From Spongiactinospora rosea (GTDB taxonomy: Bacteria; Actinomycetota; Actinomycetes; Streptosporangiales; Streptosporangiaceae): 64,000 bases of DNA. Position numbers and translations under genes: made by a program. Every line of letters begins with the position of its first letter. The stretch's first letter is position 1. The DNA is taken from positions 1 through 64,000 of the forward strand of contig NZ_QMEY01000001.1 in the NCBI RefSeq assembly GCF_003315795.1, in the 5' to 3' direction. The notes beneath the pieces were generated by a model. The model was given only the letters and a program-made list of their open reading frames with translations, was not told where the DNA came from and did no database searches. Shown here one piece after another: positions 8,132 to 17,501 of this stretch.

Positions 8132-9064
8132 ATGGCCAACGAACTGATGGACGGCGGCGGTGGTGGATCCTCGCCGTTGGACCTGGCGGAGCACCTGTTT
8201 CGGCTGGTGGCAGCCGGTGGCGGCAGTCTTGCCGTTGATGGTGCCGCGCTCAGCCCCGAACTGCCACAGCGGCAGGTACCACTCAAGGAATTGCGCCATC
8301 TGCTTGCCACTCGCTCGGTGAGCACGGCCACCACGCGCCTCGTGTGGCGCGAACTGGCGATACGAGTCCAGGGAGGCGAGCCGCGGTGGGCCGTCGCGGC
8401 GGCAGGGGTGGCCGTACCTCTGCTCCGCGGCATTGCCGCCGACAGTCGGGCGGCAGCGGGCCGGGCCGGTGTCGAGGGCAAGGTGCTGGCCGGGTTCAGT
8501 GAGGCGCTTCGGACCGTTGATCCTCGGCGGCCGGATCTGGTGGCGTTCTTGTATGACGCCGCTCGTACGGCAGGCGAGCGGGTTTCCACAGCTTCCGCGC
8601 GGGGCCGGGTTTCCTCAGATCCGCAGCCCATTCACATCCGAGAGAAAGGAGATCGGGGCGTTCGCACCGGTCCCGCGCGGAATCACACTCTGCGGCATCG
8701 ACGGCGCTTGCGCGGCTGCGCGCTCGTGGTCGGAGTCGCTGCCGTACTGCTCGCCGGTACCGCCATTGCCGCTGTGGCAGAGGCCGCGGCAGTGGCGTTG
8801 CCGCGGTGGCAGCCGAAGCCGCCGGCCGGGACCGCTGAGCTGACCAGGGTGTTCACGAACCTGCGGAACTGGCTGACCGGGCTGCTGGCCGCGCTGGCGA
8901 CGTTAATGCTGACGATCGGCGGGGTGCGGTACCTGGTCGCCGGGGGTGATCCGGGGGAGGTGCAGAAGGGCAAGGCCGCGCTCAAGGCGGCGGCGTTCGG
9001 GTATTCGCTGGCGGTTTTGGCGCCGCTGTTCATGAACGTGCTCCGGCACGTCGTGGGCGGGTGA
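8132..9064 (+). CDS. Conjugation protein with a TrbC/VirB2-like pilin C-terminus
   Basis: 310 residues in two parts. Residues 1-165 are a soluble helical region I do not recognise (KELRHLLATRSVSTATTRLV, then WAVAAAGVAVPLLRGIA). After a basic linker, a hydrophobic segment resembling a signal peptide (RRRLRGCALVVGVAAVLLAG) and two membrane segments form a VirB2/TrbC-like unit ending GGDPGEVQKGKAALKAAAFG and a last hydrophobic helix. An AGAAAGGAG at about 8641 could initiate a separate shorter pilin, but no in-frame ATG follows it closely, so I annotate one gene. The ATG at 8132 has GGAG 8 bases upstream. It heads the transfer operon and overlaps the next gene by GTGA. Confidence 0.75.
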   Translation: MANELMDGGGGGSSPLDLAEHLFRLVAAGGGSLAVDGAALSPELPQRQVPLKELRHLLATRSVSTATTRLVWRELAIRVQGGEPRWAVAAAGVAVPLLRGIAADSRAAAGRAGVEGKVLAGFSEALRTVDPRRPDLVAFLYDAARTAGERVSTASARGRVSSDPQPIHIREKGDRGVRTGPARNHTLRHRRRLRGCALVVGVAAVLLAGTAIAAVAEAAAVALPRWQPKPPAGTAELTRVFTNLRNWLTGLLAALATLMLTIGGVRYLVAGGDPGEVQKGKAALKAAAFGYSLAVLAPLFMNVLRHVVGG

Positions 9065-10305
9065 CTCCGGTGGAGCCGGTGCCCGCACCGGCACTGCCAC
9101 CGGCGACAGGCGGGACAGGGCTGGGCGGGTGGATCGGGGACCAGATCACCGCGTGGTTCGCCGATCTGGTCGCGTCCGCGGTCACGCCGTTGCTCGATGT
9201 GCTGTCGGTCTCGTTGCTGACCACGCCGCCGGTGGATCGCCTGCCGCGGCTGTGGGACCTGTGGAAGGCCAACGCGGTGATCGCCAACAGCGGGTACGTC
9301 GTGCTCATCGTGGCCGGCGGGATCCTGGTGATGGGCCACCAGTCCTTCCAGACGCGGTACGCGATGAAGGAGATCCTGCCCCGGCTGGTGATCGCCTTCC
9401 TGGCCGCCAACACCAGTTTCCTGCTGGCCGCCAAGGCGATCGAGGTGGCCAACGGTCTGTCCCAGGCGCTCCTCGGGCAGGACTTCGACCCGGCCCGGGC
9501 GGCGCGGGCCCTGCGCGGGATGGTCGTGGTGTCGGCCGCGCCGGATCTGTTCTACACCGTTCTGGCGATCGTCGTCGTGATCCTGCTTGTGCTGCTGCTG
9601 ATGACGTTCGTGGTGCGGGTGGCGCTGACCGCGTTGCTGGTGATCGCAGCACCGCTGGCGCTGGCCTGTCATGCGCTTCCGCAGATCGACGGGGTCGCCC
9701 GCATGTGGTGGCGGATCTTCGGCGGGCTGCTGCTCATCCAGGTGTGCCAGTCGCTCACGCTGGCGGCCTCGGTGCGGATCTTCCTCAATCAGGACGGGCG
9801 GGAAGTGGTCGGGCTCTCGGTGTTCGGCCAGTTGTACGGCTTCCTGCTCGCCATTGTGCTGCTGCTGATCTTGGTGCGGATTCCGTCATGGATCGCGCGG
9901 GTGATGTTCATACGGCCGGGGCGTCGCCGCAGCACGTTGGTCGGGCGGGTCGTCAAGATGGCCATCGCGTACAAGCTGGCGAGTCCGGTGCTGCATGCGC
10001 TGCACATTGGGCGCGGTGGGCGGGCTGCGGTACCGGCCAGATCGCGGGCGGTCGCCGCACGCGCGGCAACGGCGGCAACGGGCCCTGCCACAACGGCAAC
10101 GGCGGCTGCCGCGGTGCGCGAAGGGCCGAGCAAGCAGGCGCCGATCGCCGCGACCAACCTTGGCTATCCGCGCGACACCCTCTACGCCAACGGTCCCGCC
10201 GGGCTGGGCCAGTTGCGCGAACTCCGCCATCGCAGCCGACGCCCGACGCCCAACACGTCGATCACCGACCGTACCCGCAAGCCCTCGCAAGGAGACCGCA
10301 AGTGA
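9061..10305 (+). CDS. VirB6/TrbL-like membrane channel protein
   Basis: 414 residues with about six strongly hydrophobic segments between residues 75 and 295 (for example YVVLIVAGGILVMGH, then a long run around IVVVILLVLLLMTFVV). This is the layout of the polytopic inner channel component of Gram-positive type IV secretion systems. It begins with a soluble proline-rich stretch and ends in a basic, alanine-rich cytoplasmic tail of about 100 residues. The GTG start overlaps the preceding stop, and the gene ends in another GTGA overlap, so it belongs to a tightly coupled transfer operon. Confidence 0.82.
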   Translation: MTPVEPVPAPALPPATGGTGLGGWIGDQITAWFADLVASAVTPLLDVLSVSLLTTPPVDRLPRLWDLWKANAVIANSGYVVLIVAGGILVMGHQSFQTRYAMKEILPRLVIAFLAANTSFLLAAKAIEVANGLSQALLGQDFDPARAARALRGMVVVSAAPDLFYTVLAIVVVILLVLLLMTFVVRVALTALLVIAAPLALACHALPQIDGVARMWWRIFGGLLLIQVCQSLTLAASVRIFLNQDGREVVGLSVFGQLYGFLLAIVLLLILVRIPSWIARVMFIRPGRRRSTLVGRVVKMAIAYKLASPVLHALHIGRGGRAAVPARSRAVAARAATAATGPATTATAAAAVREGPSKQAPIAATNLGYPRDTLYANGPAGLGQLRELRHRSRRPTPNTSITDRTRKPSQGDRK

Positions 10306-11150
10306 CCACTGACGGAATCGTCCGGATTCCCGCGGACATCGACCAGCCCGACAAGATCGTATGGGGACTGACCGCACGTCAGACCGTGATCCTCGCGGTA
10401 ACGGCAGTCCTGCTCTACGGCGAGTACGCGGCCTTCGGGGAACGGCTCCCGCTCGCCGCCGCGCTTGCGCTGCCCATCGTGGTGGCCGGTGTGCTGCTCG
10501 CCTTCGGTACTCGTGACGGTGTCGGCCTGGACCGGTACGCGCTCGCCGCGCTGCACCACGTCACCAGCCGCAAGCACCTGATCCCCGAACCCGGCGAAAT
10601 ACCAGCCCCCGCCGCATGGATCGCCGCCCGAAAAGGTCCCCGCGCCGGACCCCTGCGGCTGCCCGCACGAGGGGTTACCGAGGATGGCTTGATCGACCTC
10701 GGCGACCGGGACGGCGTCGCCGCGGTCGCGGAGGTCTCCACCGTCAGCTTCGCCTTGCGCACCCCCGACGAGCAGGACGAACTCGTCGCCGTCTTCGCGC
10801 GCTGGCTCAACTCGCTGTCCGGACCGGTACAGATCCTGGTACGCGCCGAGCGCGCCGACCTGACGCCCACGATCGATGCGCTGCTCGACCAGGCACGCGA
10901 CCTGCCCCACCCGGCCCTCACCACGGCGGCACAGCAACACGCCGCCTTCCTCACCGACCTGGCCGACCGCCACGAACTGCTTCGCCGCCGAGTCCTGCTG
11001 GTCGTCCGCGAGCAGAGCGCGGGGCGGGCGCTGCGCCGCATAGAGGAGGCCGCGCGAGTGCTGAGCGCCTGCGGCCTGGACGTACGGCTGCTCGACCGCC
11101 ACGCCGTGGCCACCTGCTTCGACACCGAATGGCCCGGTGGTGCGCGATGA
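10302..11150 (+). CDS. PrgI-like (VirB3-like) conjugation membrane protein
   Basis: 282 residues. The N-terminus RIPADIDQPDKIVWGLTARQ followed by two membrane helices (residues about 24-60) is the PrgI-family pattern, always encoded next to VirB4 ATPases in actinobacterial conjugative elements. The remaining 200 residues form a soluble domain (VSTVSFALRTPDEQDELVAV and onward) that in other systems is fused to or precedes VirB4. The GTG start overlaps the VirB6-like stop, and the stop overlaps the virB4 ATG. Confidence 0.85.
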   Translation: MTTDGIVRIPADIDQPDKIVWGLTARQTVILAVTAVLLYGEYAAFGERLPLAAALALPIVVAGVLLAFGTRDGVGLDRYALAALHHVTSRKHLIPEPGEIPAPAAWIAARKGPRAGPLRLPARGVTEDGLIDLGDRDGVAAVAEVSTVSFALRTPDEQDELVAVFARWLNSLSGPVQILVRAERADLTPTIDALLDQARDLPHPALTTAAQQHAAFLTDLADRHELLRRRVLLVVREQSAGRALRRIEEAARVLSACGLDVRLLDRHAVATCFDTEWPGGAR

Positions 11151-12571
11151 CGAAGCCCCGCATCGGCCCGGACCTGGTCACCGTACGTCCCCGCCACATC
11201 GAGGTACTGGACAACGTGTGTACCACGCTCGCCATCGCCGGCTACCCCCGCGACGTCGGCCCCGGCTGGCTGGAACCCCTGCTCACCCACCCCGGACGGC
11301 TCGACGTCACCCTCCACATCGAGCCGATTCCCTCCCTCGTCGCCGCCGACCGGCTCCGCAAACGGCTCGCACGCCTGGAATCGACCCTCCGTATCGACCA
11401 CGAACACGGCAGACTGCTCGACCCCAGTGCAGAAGCCGCCGCTGAGGACGCCCACGACCTGGCCTCCCGCGTGGCCCGCGGCCAGGCCAAGCTGTTCCGT
11501 ACCGCCATCTACCTCACCGTCCACGCCACCGACCCCGCCGAGCTCGCCGAAACCTGCGCCGAGGTACGCGCGCTGGCCGCCTCCCTGCTGCTCGACGCCC
11601 GCCCGGTGACCTTCCGCCACCTCCAGGGCTGGATCAGCACGCTGCCGTTCGGCTACGACAACCTGGGCATGCGGCGCAGTTTCGACACCTCCGCGCTGGC
11701 CGCCGCCTTCCCGTTCACCTCACCGGACCTGACGACCGACCTCGGCCCCACCGCCGTCCTGTACGGCGCGAACCTGTCCTCCGCCTCCCTGGTGACCTGG
11801 GACCGGTTCGCGCAGGACAACCACAACTCGGTGATCCTGGCCCGGTTGGGCAGCGGCAAGAGCTACCTGGCCAAGCTGGAGGCGCTGCGCTCGCTCTACA
11901 CCGGCGTCGAGGTCGCGGTCATCGACCCAGAAGACGAGTACGGCCGGCTGTGCGAAGCCGTCGGCGGCGCGCACATCCGGATGGGCGCGGCCGACGTACG
12001 GCTCAACCCGTTCGATCTGCCACCGCCCGGCACGCAGGAAGAAGACCCGCTCACCCGGCGCGCGCTGTTCCTGCACACGCTGGTGGCGGTCCTGCTCGGC
12101 GAGCGGATGGACAACGTACGCAAAGCGGCGCTCGACCGCGCCATCCTGGCCGCCTACCGCAAGGCCGGGATCACCGCCGACGAGAACACCTGGTCCAGAC
12201 GCCCGCCACTGCTACGCGATCTCGCCGACGCCCTCGCCGAAGACCCTGACGCACGAAACCTCGCCGCCGGTCTGGCCCCGTACGTCACCGGCACCCACCG
12301 CCGCCTCTTCGACGGGCACACCACGACCCGCCCCGACTCGCACCTGATCGTCTTCTCACTCCGCGACCTGCCCGAGGAACTGAAGGCCGTCGGCACCCTC
12401 CTCACCCTGGACGCCGTCTGGCGACGCGTCTCCAACCCCGATGCCCGCCGCCCGAGGCTGGTCGTGGTCGATGAGGCGTGGCTGCTCATGAAGGACTCGG
12501 AAGGCGCCAAGTTCCTGCTCCGCATGGCCAAAACTGCCAATCTTCTACCACATACCCAAGATGGCGTCTGA
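11147..12571 (+). pseudogene. VirB4-type conjugation ATPase, 5' part (gene split by an integrated element)
   Basis: VirB4 powers assembly of the type IV secretion channel. Host-derived codons run from 11147 to 12532 (462 residues). They include the Walker A loop ARLGSGKSYLAK near residue 235 and Walker B RLVVVDEAWLL near residue 440. At FLLRMAK the sequence passes into the inserted element and ends after 13 foreign codons. The missing tail, with the TQD motif and the C-terminal helices, lies at 19252-19584 in a compatible frame. As it stands the product is truncated just after Walker B and is probably inactive. Joining the two parts at the shared AAA gives an uninterrupted protein of about 571 residues reading RMAKAARKHWAGL across the junction. 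Confidence 0.93.
12530..12555. other. attL of the virB4 element
   Basis: Host virB4 sequence ends in the core AAA (12530-12532), which is followed by 9 bases and the inverted arm CTTCTACCACATAC (12542-12555). The arm mirrors the one at 19228-19241. A GCC shared by both junctions (12536-12538 and 19258-19260) is an alternative core, but only the AA core sits at the centre of the dyad. Confidence 0.8.
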
Positions 12572-12969
12572 CCTGCACAGATCTACCAAAGGATTCGCTT
12601 CACCGCATCGTTGAAAAGATGATCTATCGCTTGGTGGTGAACGATCACGCTCGCGTGCCACCTCCCGCCGCCAACTCACTCTCCGTGATCGTCTCAATGT
12701 CTCACCCCCCGCGCGCGCCTGCGCGCATAGGCGAGAGACGTGAGATGAGACAAAGACGTAGACAATCACGCAGAGTGATCTCCCGCACGGTCGTCCCGAG
12801 GACATCCGCCGGTCCCACCCCCGCAACCGCGCGAGAGCCGTGAACGCCGACGATCAGGAACGGTCACGCACACAGCGCGCTCTCTGGAAACTACGCCGAG
12901 AGATGCATTTACCTAGCGGAATATGCGCAGGTAGCCAAGAATCATAGTGGCCCTCATTTGCAAGGGGCT
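12572..12969. other. Left end region of the virB4 element, no gene
   Basis: About 400 bases without a convincing gene. It contains an interrupted inverted repeat around 12688-12755 (gtctcaatgtctcac ... gtgagatgagac) flanking alternating GC (gcgcgcgcctgcgcgc), and a smaller one at about 12911-12935 (tacct ... aggta). These could be a terminator for the leftward operon, regulator sites or accessory recombination sites. When the element is circular this region lies directly upstream of the integrase gene and could supply its promoter. Confidence 0.4.
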
Positions 12970-13704
12970 TCATTCGCCTTCCGGCTCGTGGCCATCCTTG
13001 CCATTGGCATGCCGACCCTTGCGCCGTTTCGCACGGCGTCTCAGCGATCGTACAGCGCGGCTGTGCTTCATTTCACCGGCGCGCCTGCCCTCTGGGTCGA
13101 TCTTTGTGTCTCTTCCCCAGAACTTGGAGGGCATCTCATGCTCATGCCAGAAGCGGAAGAACTGCTGACGGGCTACCCATACCATCGTAGATATAGAGTT
13201 CCGAGAGACTCCCAGCGCCTTTGCAGCCGCCTCATACGTGTCGTATATCGCGAGTGCTGCCAGTACTTCCTTATTGCGCTTACTGAGACGTCGCCAGATC
13301 TGCGCCAGAGCTACGCTCTCGATTATCTCCCTCTCGGGAGAGGTGGTGTACTGGACTGTCGTCTCCCAGTAGGCATAGAACCGAGCAATGCGCCCGTTCT
13401 GCCCTCTATCTGCGCGGTCGCTTCGCCCGTGTGTGCGCCATTCATCCATGACATGCCGATGGATCGCCCGCTCCCCGGAGTCAAGCAAATCCCATTCGCT
13501 TGGGGCGTCGTCGTCGTCACGCGCGTACAGTTCTTCGGCGATGGCCGACCAAGCAATCTCGTACTTGTCGTAAGAGCAGATCGCGCGATTCGTGAACCGG
13601 GAGCGCCATATCGCGACGCGCCAGGCGAGCCGTTCCAAATCGTGAACCGTGTACCCGTGGCGCAGTGGCGTTACCGCCGCCTGGCTAGCGATATCGCCAT
13701 TCAC
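12970..13704 (-). CDS. Sigma-70 region 4-like DNA-binding protein
   Basis: 244 residues. The helix-turn-helix LSKRNKEVLAALAIYDTYEA followed by AAKALGVSRNSISTMVWVAR (about residues 130-170) resembles sigma factor region 4, with a basic RRRAKRRKGR tail. The N-terminal part is a helical region rich in aromatic and charged residues (YTVHDLERLAWRVAIWRSRF), possibly a region 2 relative. The start is the GTG that overlaps the stop of the upstream ATPase gene (GTGA). An in-frame ATG at 13779 lies inside that gene and is less likely. It is the last gene of a three-gene leftward operon. It may be an element-specific transcription factor, but a plain DNA-binding regulator is equally possible. Confidence 0.7.
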   Translation of the reverse strand: MNGDIASQAAVTPLRHGYTVHDLERLAWRVAIWRSRFTNRAICSYDKYEIAWSAIAEELYARDDDDAPSEWDLLDSGERAIHRHVMDEWRTHGRSDRADRGQNGRIARFYAYWETTVQYTTSPEREIIESVALAQIWRRLSKRNKEVLAALAIYDTYEAAAKALGVSRNSISTMVWVARQQFFRFWHEHEMPSKFWGRDTKIDPEGRRAGEMKHSRAVRSLRRRAKRRKGRHANGKDGHEPEGE

Positions 13705-14156
13705 TGACCAGCCGCCTCTCTGTTCAGCTTGGCCCATACGACCTTCCCGCCCGTCTTCGGCCGGTGATAGCCCCAACACTCTGAGATTAGATCGACAAGA
13801 AAAACGCCCTGTCCGCAGTGATCGCCAATGTCGAGCGCTGCGAGAATCGGGGGATTACGACTTAGGTCCCAGACCTCCAGCACTATCCCATCTGAAATGG
13901 GGTAGATTCCAAGCCAGATAGTCGTGAAGTCCTCGACTCCGGCGTACATGCCGAATTGCTCGATTTCCTCATATGTCGGCGTCCGCAGCCCGCTTGCCTT
14001 AATTGCGCCCGTTACGAGTTCCGATGCGATCAGTTGAGTGGGCGCCGTCAGCTCTTCGCGCTCGATACCCCTAAGCACTCGATCAATATGGGAACGCGCG
14101 AAGGAAGGGGCAATGGGGTGTATAGCGAGCTGGATGTAGTGGCGACGGTTGATCAC
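13701..14156 (-). CDS. RsbW-like histidine-kinase-type ATPase (anti-sigma family fold)
   Basis: 151 residues with the shape of the small GHKL ATPases common in actinomycetes: an N-box helix region IASELVTGAIKASG (residues about 42-56), VLEVWDLSRNPP as the D-box equivalent and GDHCGQGVFLVDLIS as the G-box. The usual N-box NAxxH is altered to GAIKA, so nucleotide binding may be impaired. It is coupled by GTGA overlaps on both sides with a hypothetical protein and the sigma-like protein. That arrangement suggests a regulator/antagonist pair, which is inference. Confidence 0.72.
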   Translation of the reverse strand: MINRRHYIQLAIHPIAPSFARSHIDRVLRGIEREELTAPTQLIASELVTGAIKASGLRTPTYEEIEQFGMYAGVEDFTTIWLGIYPISDGIVLEVWDLSRNPPILAALDIGDHCGQGVFLVDLISECWGYHRPKTGGKVVWAKLNREAAGQ

Positions 14157-14467
14157 GAACTATCTGCCTCGATCCCCAGAAGGCGAAGGACCTTTCCCGA
14201 GTACTGAATCCGATGTCCTCGGCTCTCCAGCACTTCACGTAGAGGCTGCCAATGCTGCATGCAACACGAAGTCAGTTGCTTCTCTCCAGAAGAAATAGTC
14301 AACTGGGCCGGAGCTGGACAGAAGTGCGAGCACTCGACTTTGTCACTACATAGGTCGACTATGTAAGTGTGAGGCGGTAAGACGGCGTCGCTCCGTGAGG
14401 GCAACTCATTCGGGTAGGCGTCGGCAGGCATGACCTCAGCATCAATGACGGCCAATGCGCCGCTCAT
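14153..14467 (-). CDS. Hypothetical protein, first gene of the element's leftward operon
   Basis: 104 residues, not recognised. It contains a cysteine cluster C-x5-C-x3-C (LCSDKVECSHFCPAPAQ) and a further CC in LTSCCMQHW, which could bind metal. The C-terminus GHRIQYSGKVLRLLGIEADS is helical. Its stop is coupled to the downstream ATPase gene. It faces away from the TPR regulator at 14579, and the 110 bases between them should hold both promoters. Confidence 0.55.
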   Translation of the reverse strand: MSGALAVIDAEVMPADAYPNELPSRSDAVLPPHTYIVDLCSDKVECSHFCPAPAQLTISSGEKQLTSCCMQHWQPLREVLESRGHRIQYSGKVLRLLGIEADSS

Positions 14468-14578
14468 GCGTTGTCGGCCTAGCAGCTATGCAGCATGTGC
14501 ATAACGGCGCGAGCCCGGGCGGGTAGCGTCGGTAGACTGGCCTCACGCGGCTCGCCAACGTCAGTCCGAAGGTCAACT

Positions 14579-16033
14579 ATGGACGCTTTTGCCCCCACCC
14601 GAGATTGCGCCCAGTGCGGGACACGGCTCGCACGCGACAACGTCGCGTCGCTGTGCGCGGCCTGCCAATCCAGGAGCCGGGATGCCTTGCTCGCGCCGCC
14701 GGATGTGCCCCCATCATTCTGGGACGCTGCACCCATGCGTGCCGCTCTCTCAGCCCGGCACATGGGCAAGGTCGTTCGCGCCTACCGGACGCATAGCTTC
14801 CATAGCAAAGTCATCGCACAGACCACAGCAGCAGGATGGTTGTATTTGACGCAATCGCAGCTAAGCCGTATAGAAGGTGGGCCACCCGTCCAGGATTTGG
14901 ACAGATGTATTCAATGGGCACATAAGCTTAAGATTCCGGCTAACCTACTCTGGTTCACTCTGCCAGAGGAGGAAATAGGCAATGCTCACGGACAGCACAT
15001 TATTTCGGCCAGCACAGCGGACGGGTACCCGGACGCCGAGATGAACGAATTACTCCGGCGAACATTCCTCAAACGCGGGATCACCGCTGTCACGCTACCT
15101 GCGATTGGCCTCGATGAACTCAAACATATCGTCTCCGCGCTTGATGACGCCCGACGCTACAGCGACCAAGAAATAGTCGGCTACTTCCGAACCCAACTCG
15201 CTGATTGCGCAGCCAAAGACGGGGATTATGGGCCAAAGAAGAACATCCCGATCACGCTGGGATTGATAGGCGCGATCGAGCAAATGGCCCGGGACTCTAA
15301 ACCGGCAGTCCGCCGTACCCTGCTGCAACTGGCGGCGCAGGCCGCCGAGTTCGCGGGATGGTTGTACCGCGATATCGCAATGACTGAGATGGCGCATTAC
15401 TGGCGTGATCGTGCCATGGAGTTCGCACAAGCCGCAGGCGATTACCCAATGCAAGGCTATGTCCTACTCAAGAAGAGTCAGGCAGCATGGGACGAACGCG
15501 ACTCCCTATTGATGTTGACGCTCGCTGAAGCCACAAAGGATGGCCCTTGGTGCTTGCCGCTCCGGGTGAAAGCCGAAGCGCTCCAGCAGGAAGCGCGAGG
15601 GTATGCAATGCTGAACGGCGATCTAGCGGCGATCGAATTGAAATTGGCCGAAGCGCGCGAATTACTGATCGAGGATCACGAAACTCAGGGCATCGCAGCC
15701 CACTATGACGAAGCGCTATTTAGTCTCCAATGCGCGATCTGCTACAGCGAGGCTCAGCAGCCTGCCAGAGCGTTGGAACTGTACGATGAATGGCTTTCGC
15801 CCCGCGCATTCTCCAGGCGTGACTATGGATATTTCCTCTCACTCAAGGGCGCGGCGCTCGCGAACGCTCAAGCTCCTGACCAGGCGGCGGGTGCCGGATT
15901 GGATGCGTTGGCCCTCGCGAAGGAGTCGAGTTCCGCTCGAACACACCGAGAAGTGCTACGGCTAGTCGAGCTGCTACGGCCGTGGCAGAGCCGGACGCAA
16001 GTACGAAAGCTGGTGAGCGCCCTACTTACGTAG
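14579..16033 (+). CDS. Regulator with N-terminal zinc-ribbon/HTH and TPR-like repeats
   Basis: 484 residues. The N-terminus CAQCGTRLARDNVASLCAAC is a four-cysteine ribbon found at the head of some actinobacterial XRE regulators. A helix-turn-helix follows (LTQSQLSRIEGGPPVQDLDR, about residues 95-115). From residue 200 on the protein is a chain of helical hairpins of TPR type (for example EFAGWLYRDIAMTEMAHYW and ALELYDEWLSPRAF). Such proteins often sense peptides or small ligands. I chose the ATG at 14579. An upstream in-frame ATG at 14495 would add 28 low-complexity residues. The 3' end overlaps the convergent hydrolase gene by 12 bases. Confidence 0.75.
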   Translation: MDAFAPTRDCAQCGTRLARDNVASLCAACQSRSRDALLAPPDVPPSFWDAAPMRAALSARHMGKVVRAYRTHSFHSKVIAQTTAAGWLYLTQSQLSRIEGGPPVQDLDRCIQWAHKLKIPANLLWFTLPEEEIGNAHGQHIISASTADGYPDAEMNELLRRTFLKRGITAVTLPAIGLDELKHIVSALDDARRYSDQEIVGYFRTQLADCAAKDGDYGPKKNIPITLGLIGAIEQMARDSKPAVRRTLLQLAAQAAEFAGWLYRDIAMTEMAHYWRDRAMEFAQAAGDYPMQGYVLLKKSQAAWDERDSLLMLTLAEATKDGPWCLPLRVKAEALQQEARGYAMLNGDLAAIELKLAEARELLIEDHETQGIAAHYDEALFSLQCAICYSEAQQPARALELYDEWLSPRAFSRRDYGYFLSLKGAALANAQAPDQAAGAGLDALALAKESSSARTHREVLRLVELLRPWQSRTQVRKLVSALLT

Positions 16034-16846
16034 CTGAAGCCACTCGGCGACGGTGCGAATCACGTAAGCTTGCCACTCCTGCGATCTCGGGTGCCGATAC
16101 TGAGGATCATCGTGCATGGCAAAGCCATGCTGTGCGCCGTCGATCTCAATGAGCTTCGTCTCTCCACCAAACTGAGACACCGCATCTCGCGAGGACTGCA
16201 CGGGAATGAACGTGTCGCCTGTACCGTGAATTACGAGGGTCGGTGAAATGATCCCCCTCAGCTCCCGATGGGGCTGAAGATAGAACACTTCATTAAGCAG
16301 TGGGCGACCCAGCTTGAACGTTGGAGAATGTGAGACGAAGCTTTGTGTCGCCAATTCCCGACCGGCCGCCTCATCAATGTGATCGTTGCGCCAATAAGGC
16401 TTATCTTCGACGAAGCGCTTCTTGTAGTTCAGCAATGGATTGAAGAGGATCAGCCGCCCCACGGTGTTCGCATACCGCGAAGCATAGAACGCAGTGATTC
16501 CACCACCGAAACTTGCGCCGATGAGATTCACGAGCGAACTGCCGGTTTCGGCTCGTATATGCTCGACGGCTGCCCGAATGTCGTTGGTAACGCCCGAGAG
16601 CGTTAGATCTTCTTGTCTTCCTTCACTCTCACCATGACCGCGAAGGTCGAAGCGCAATGACGAAATCCCCGCTTCGGCGAGCCCGTTTGCGAGTCGCTCA
16701 TAGAACCCACCTTCTTCACGGTTCACCCCTCCACCGTGTACGAGCACAGTAGCGTTGCCCCGAATCGGGGTGGACATAACCAGCGTGCCTCGCAGGTTCA
16801 GCCCGTCGAGGGAGCGGAAGGCGGTGGCACGGATGCTGACGCTCAT
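16022..16846 (-). CDS. Alpha/beta hydrolase
   Basis: 274 residues, complete fold. The nucleophile elbow is GASFGGG (Ser near residue 114 from this start), the acid is in IHGTGDTFIPVQSS and the histidine in IDGAQHGFAMHD. The oxyanion region VLVHGGGVNREEGG and FDLRGHGESEG are also typical. The family includes esterases, peptidases and dienelactone hydrolase relatives, and the substrate cannot be told. It is cargo of the virB4 element, transcribed towards the TPR regulator. A second ATG four codons upstream (16858) is possible. Neither has a strong ribosome-binding site. Confidence 0.85.
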   Translation of the reverse strand: MSVSIRATAFRSLDGLNLRGTLVMSTPIRGNATVLVHGGGVNREEGGFYERLANGLAEAGISSLRFDLRGHGESEGRQEDLTLSGVTNDIRAAVEHIRAETGSSLVNLIGASFGGGITAFYASRYANTVGRLILFNPLLNYKKRFVEDKPYWRNDHIDEAAGRELATQSFVSHSPTFKLGRPLLNEVFYLQPHRELRGIISPTLVIHGTGDTFIPVQSSRDAVSQFGGETKLIEIDGAQHGFAMHDDPQYRHPRSQEWQAYVIRTVAEWLQLRK

Positions 16847-17501
16847 GGCCAGCAGCATATACGGCAGGAGCCTGGCTCACTGAACGTCCCGTGCTCCATA
16901 ACGAGATCAAGAAGATGCAACTGCCAGGCACATCGGAAGTCGTGTTCCACGCTGCTTGTAGAACCTCAGAACCTTTCTGATGGATCGGAATCTCACGCGA
17001 ATCTTCAGGCGAAAAGCGAAACCAGGCCAGGGACACGGACACGCTCGACGGGCACGCGCACCCCCAACAGCCCCTGCCATGCGGCCCTGAGAGGGCCGTA
17101 GAGGCCCGTCCGGCGGGGTTCCGGGGTTGGGGCCATCGTGATGCGCTGAAGGCTTCTCAGCACCGTGAGTGGGCGCACCCTGCCGGGCCTGTCTCGGGCG
17201 GGCAGGGGCCCATGGACGTGCCGGGCCTGCATGTACGGGGCCGGTGTCCCACGACTGCGACGAATGTCGGCAGATGCTCGCAAGCAAATCGCAACCGCTC
17301 GAAATCGGATCTTTCCTATTGACCGGATGTGGACGACAATGAGAGATAGCGCCTATGGCACAGCGTAGACGCTGCCAACCGTGTGTATTCCTCGCTCCCG
17401 CACCAATAGGGGAAAGGGAGAAATACACATCGTCTCACCCGGGAGGGAGGTGATAGGAAACGAGTCATAAAAGGTCACATAAGCGAGTACATGGAAAGAA
17501 G
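16847..17501. other. Gene-free stretch in the virB4 element
   Basis: About 650 bases. Open frames here are proline-, histidine- and arginine-rich with no sensible composition, and I reject them. A GGGAGGGAGGTGATAG at about 17441 looks like a ribosome-binding site but leads only to a six-codon frame. The stretch probably holds the promoter for the small ORF that follows. Confidence 0.4.

Noticed and set aside
12536..12538. GCC shared by both virB4 junctions as the recombination core
   Set aside because: It also restores the frame (reading AKTARKHW), but it lies 6 bases off the centre of the attP dyad, while AA is exactly central.
16907..17428. 173-residue minus-strand frame in the virB4 element
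   Set aside because: Composition is random-like (Pro, His, Ser, Arg), no ribosome-binding site, and no conserved stretch.
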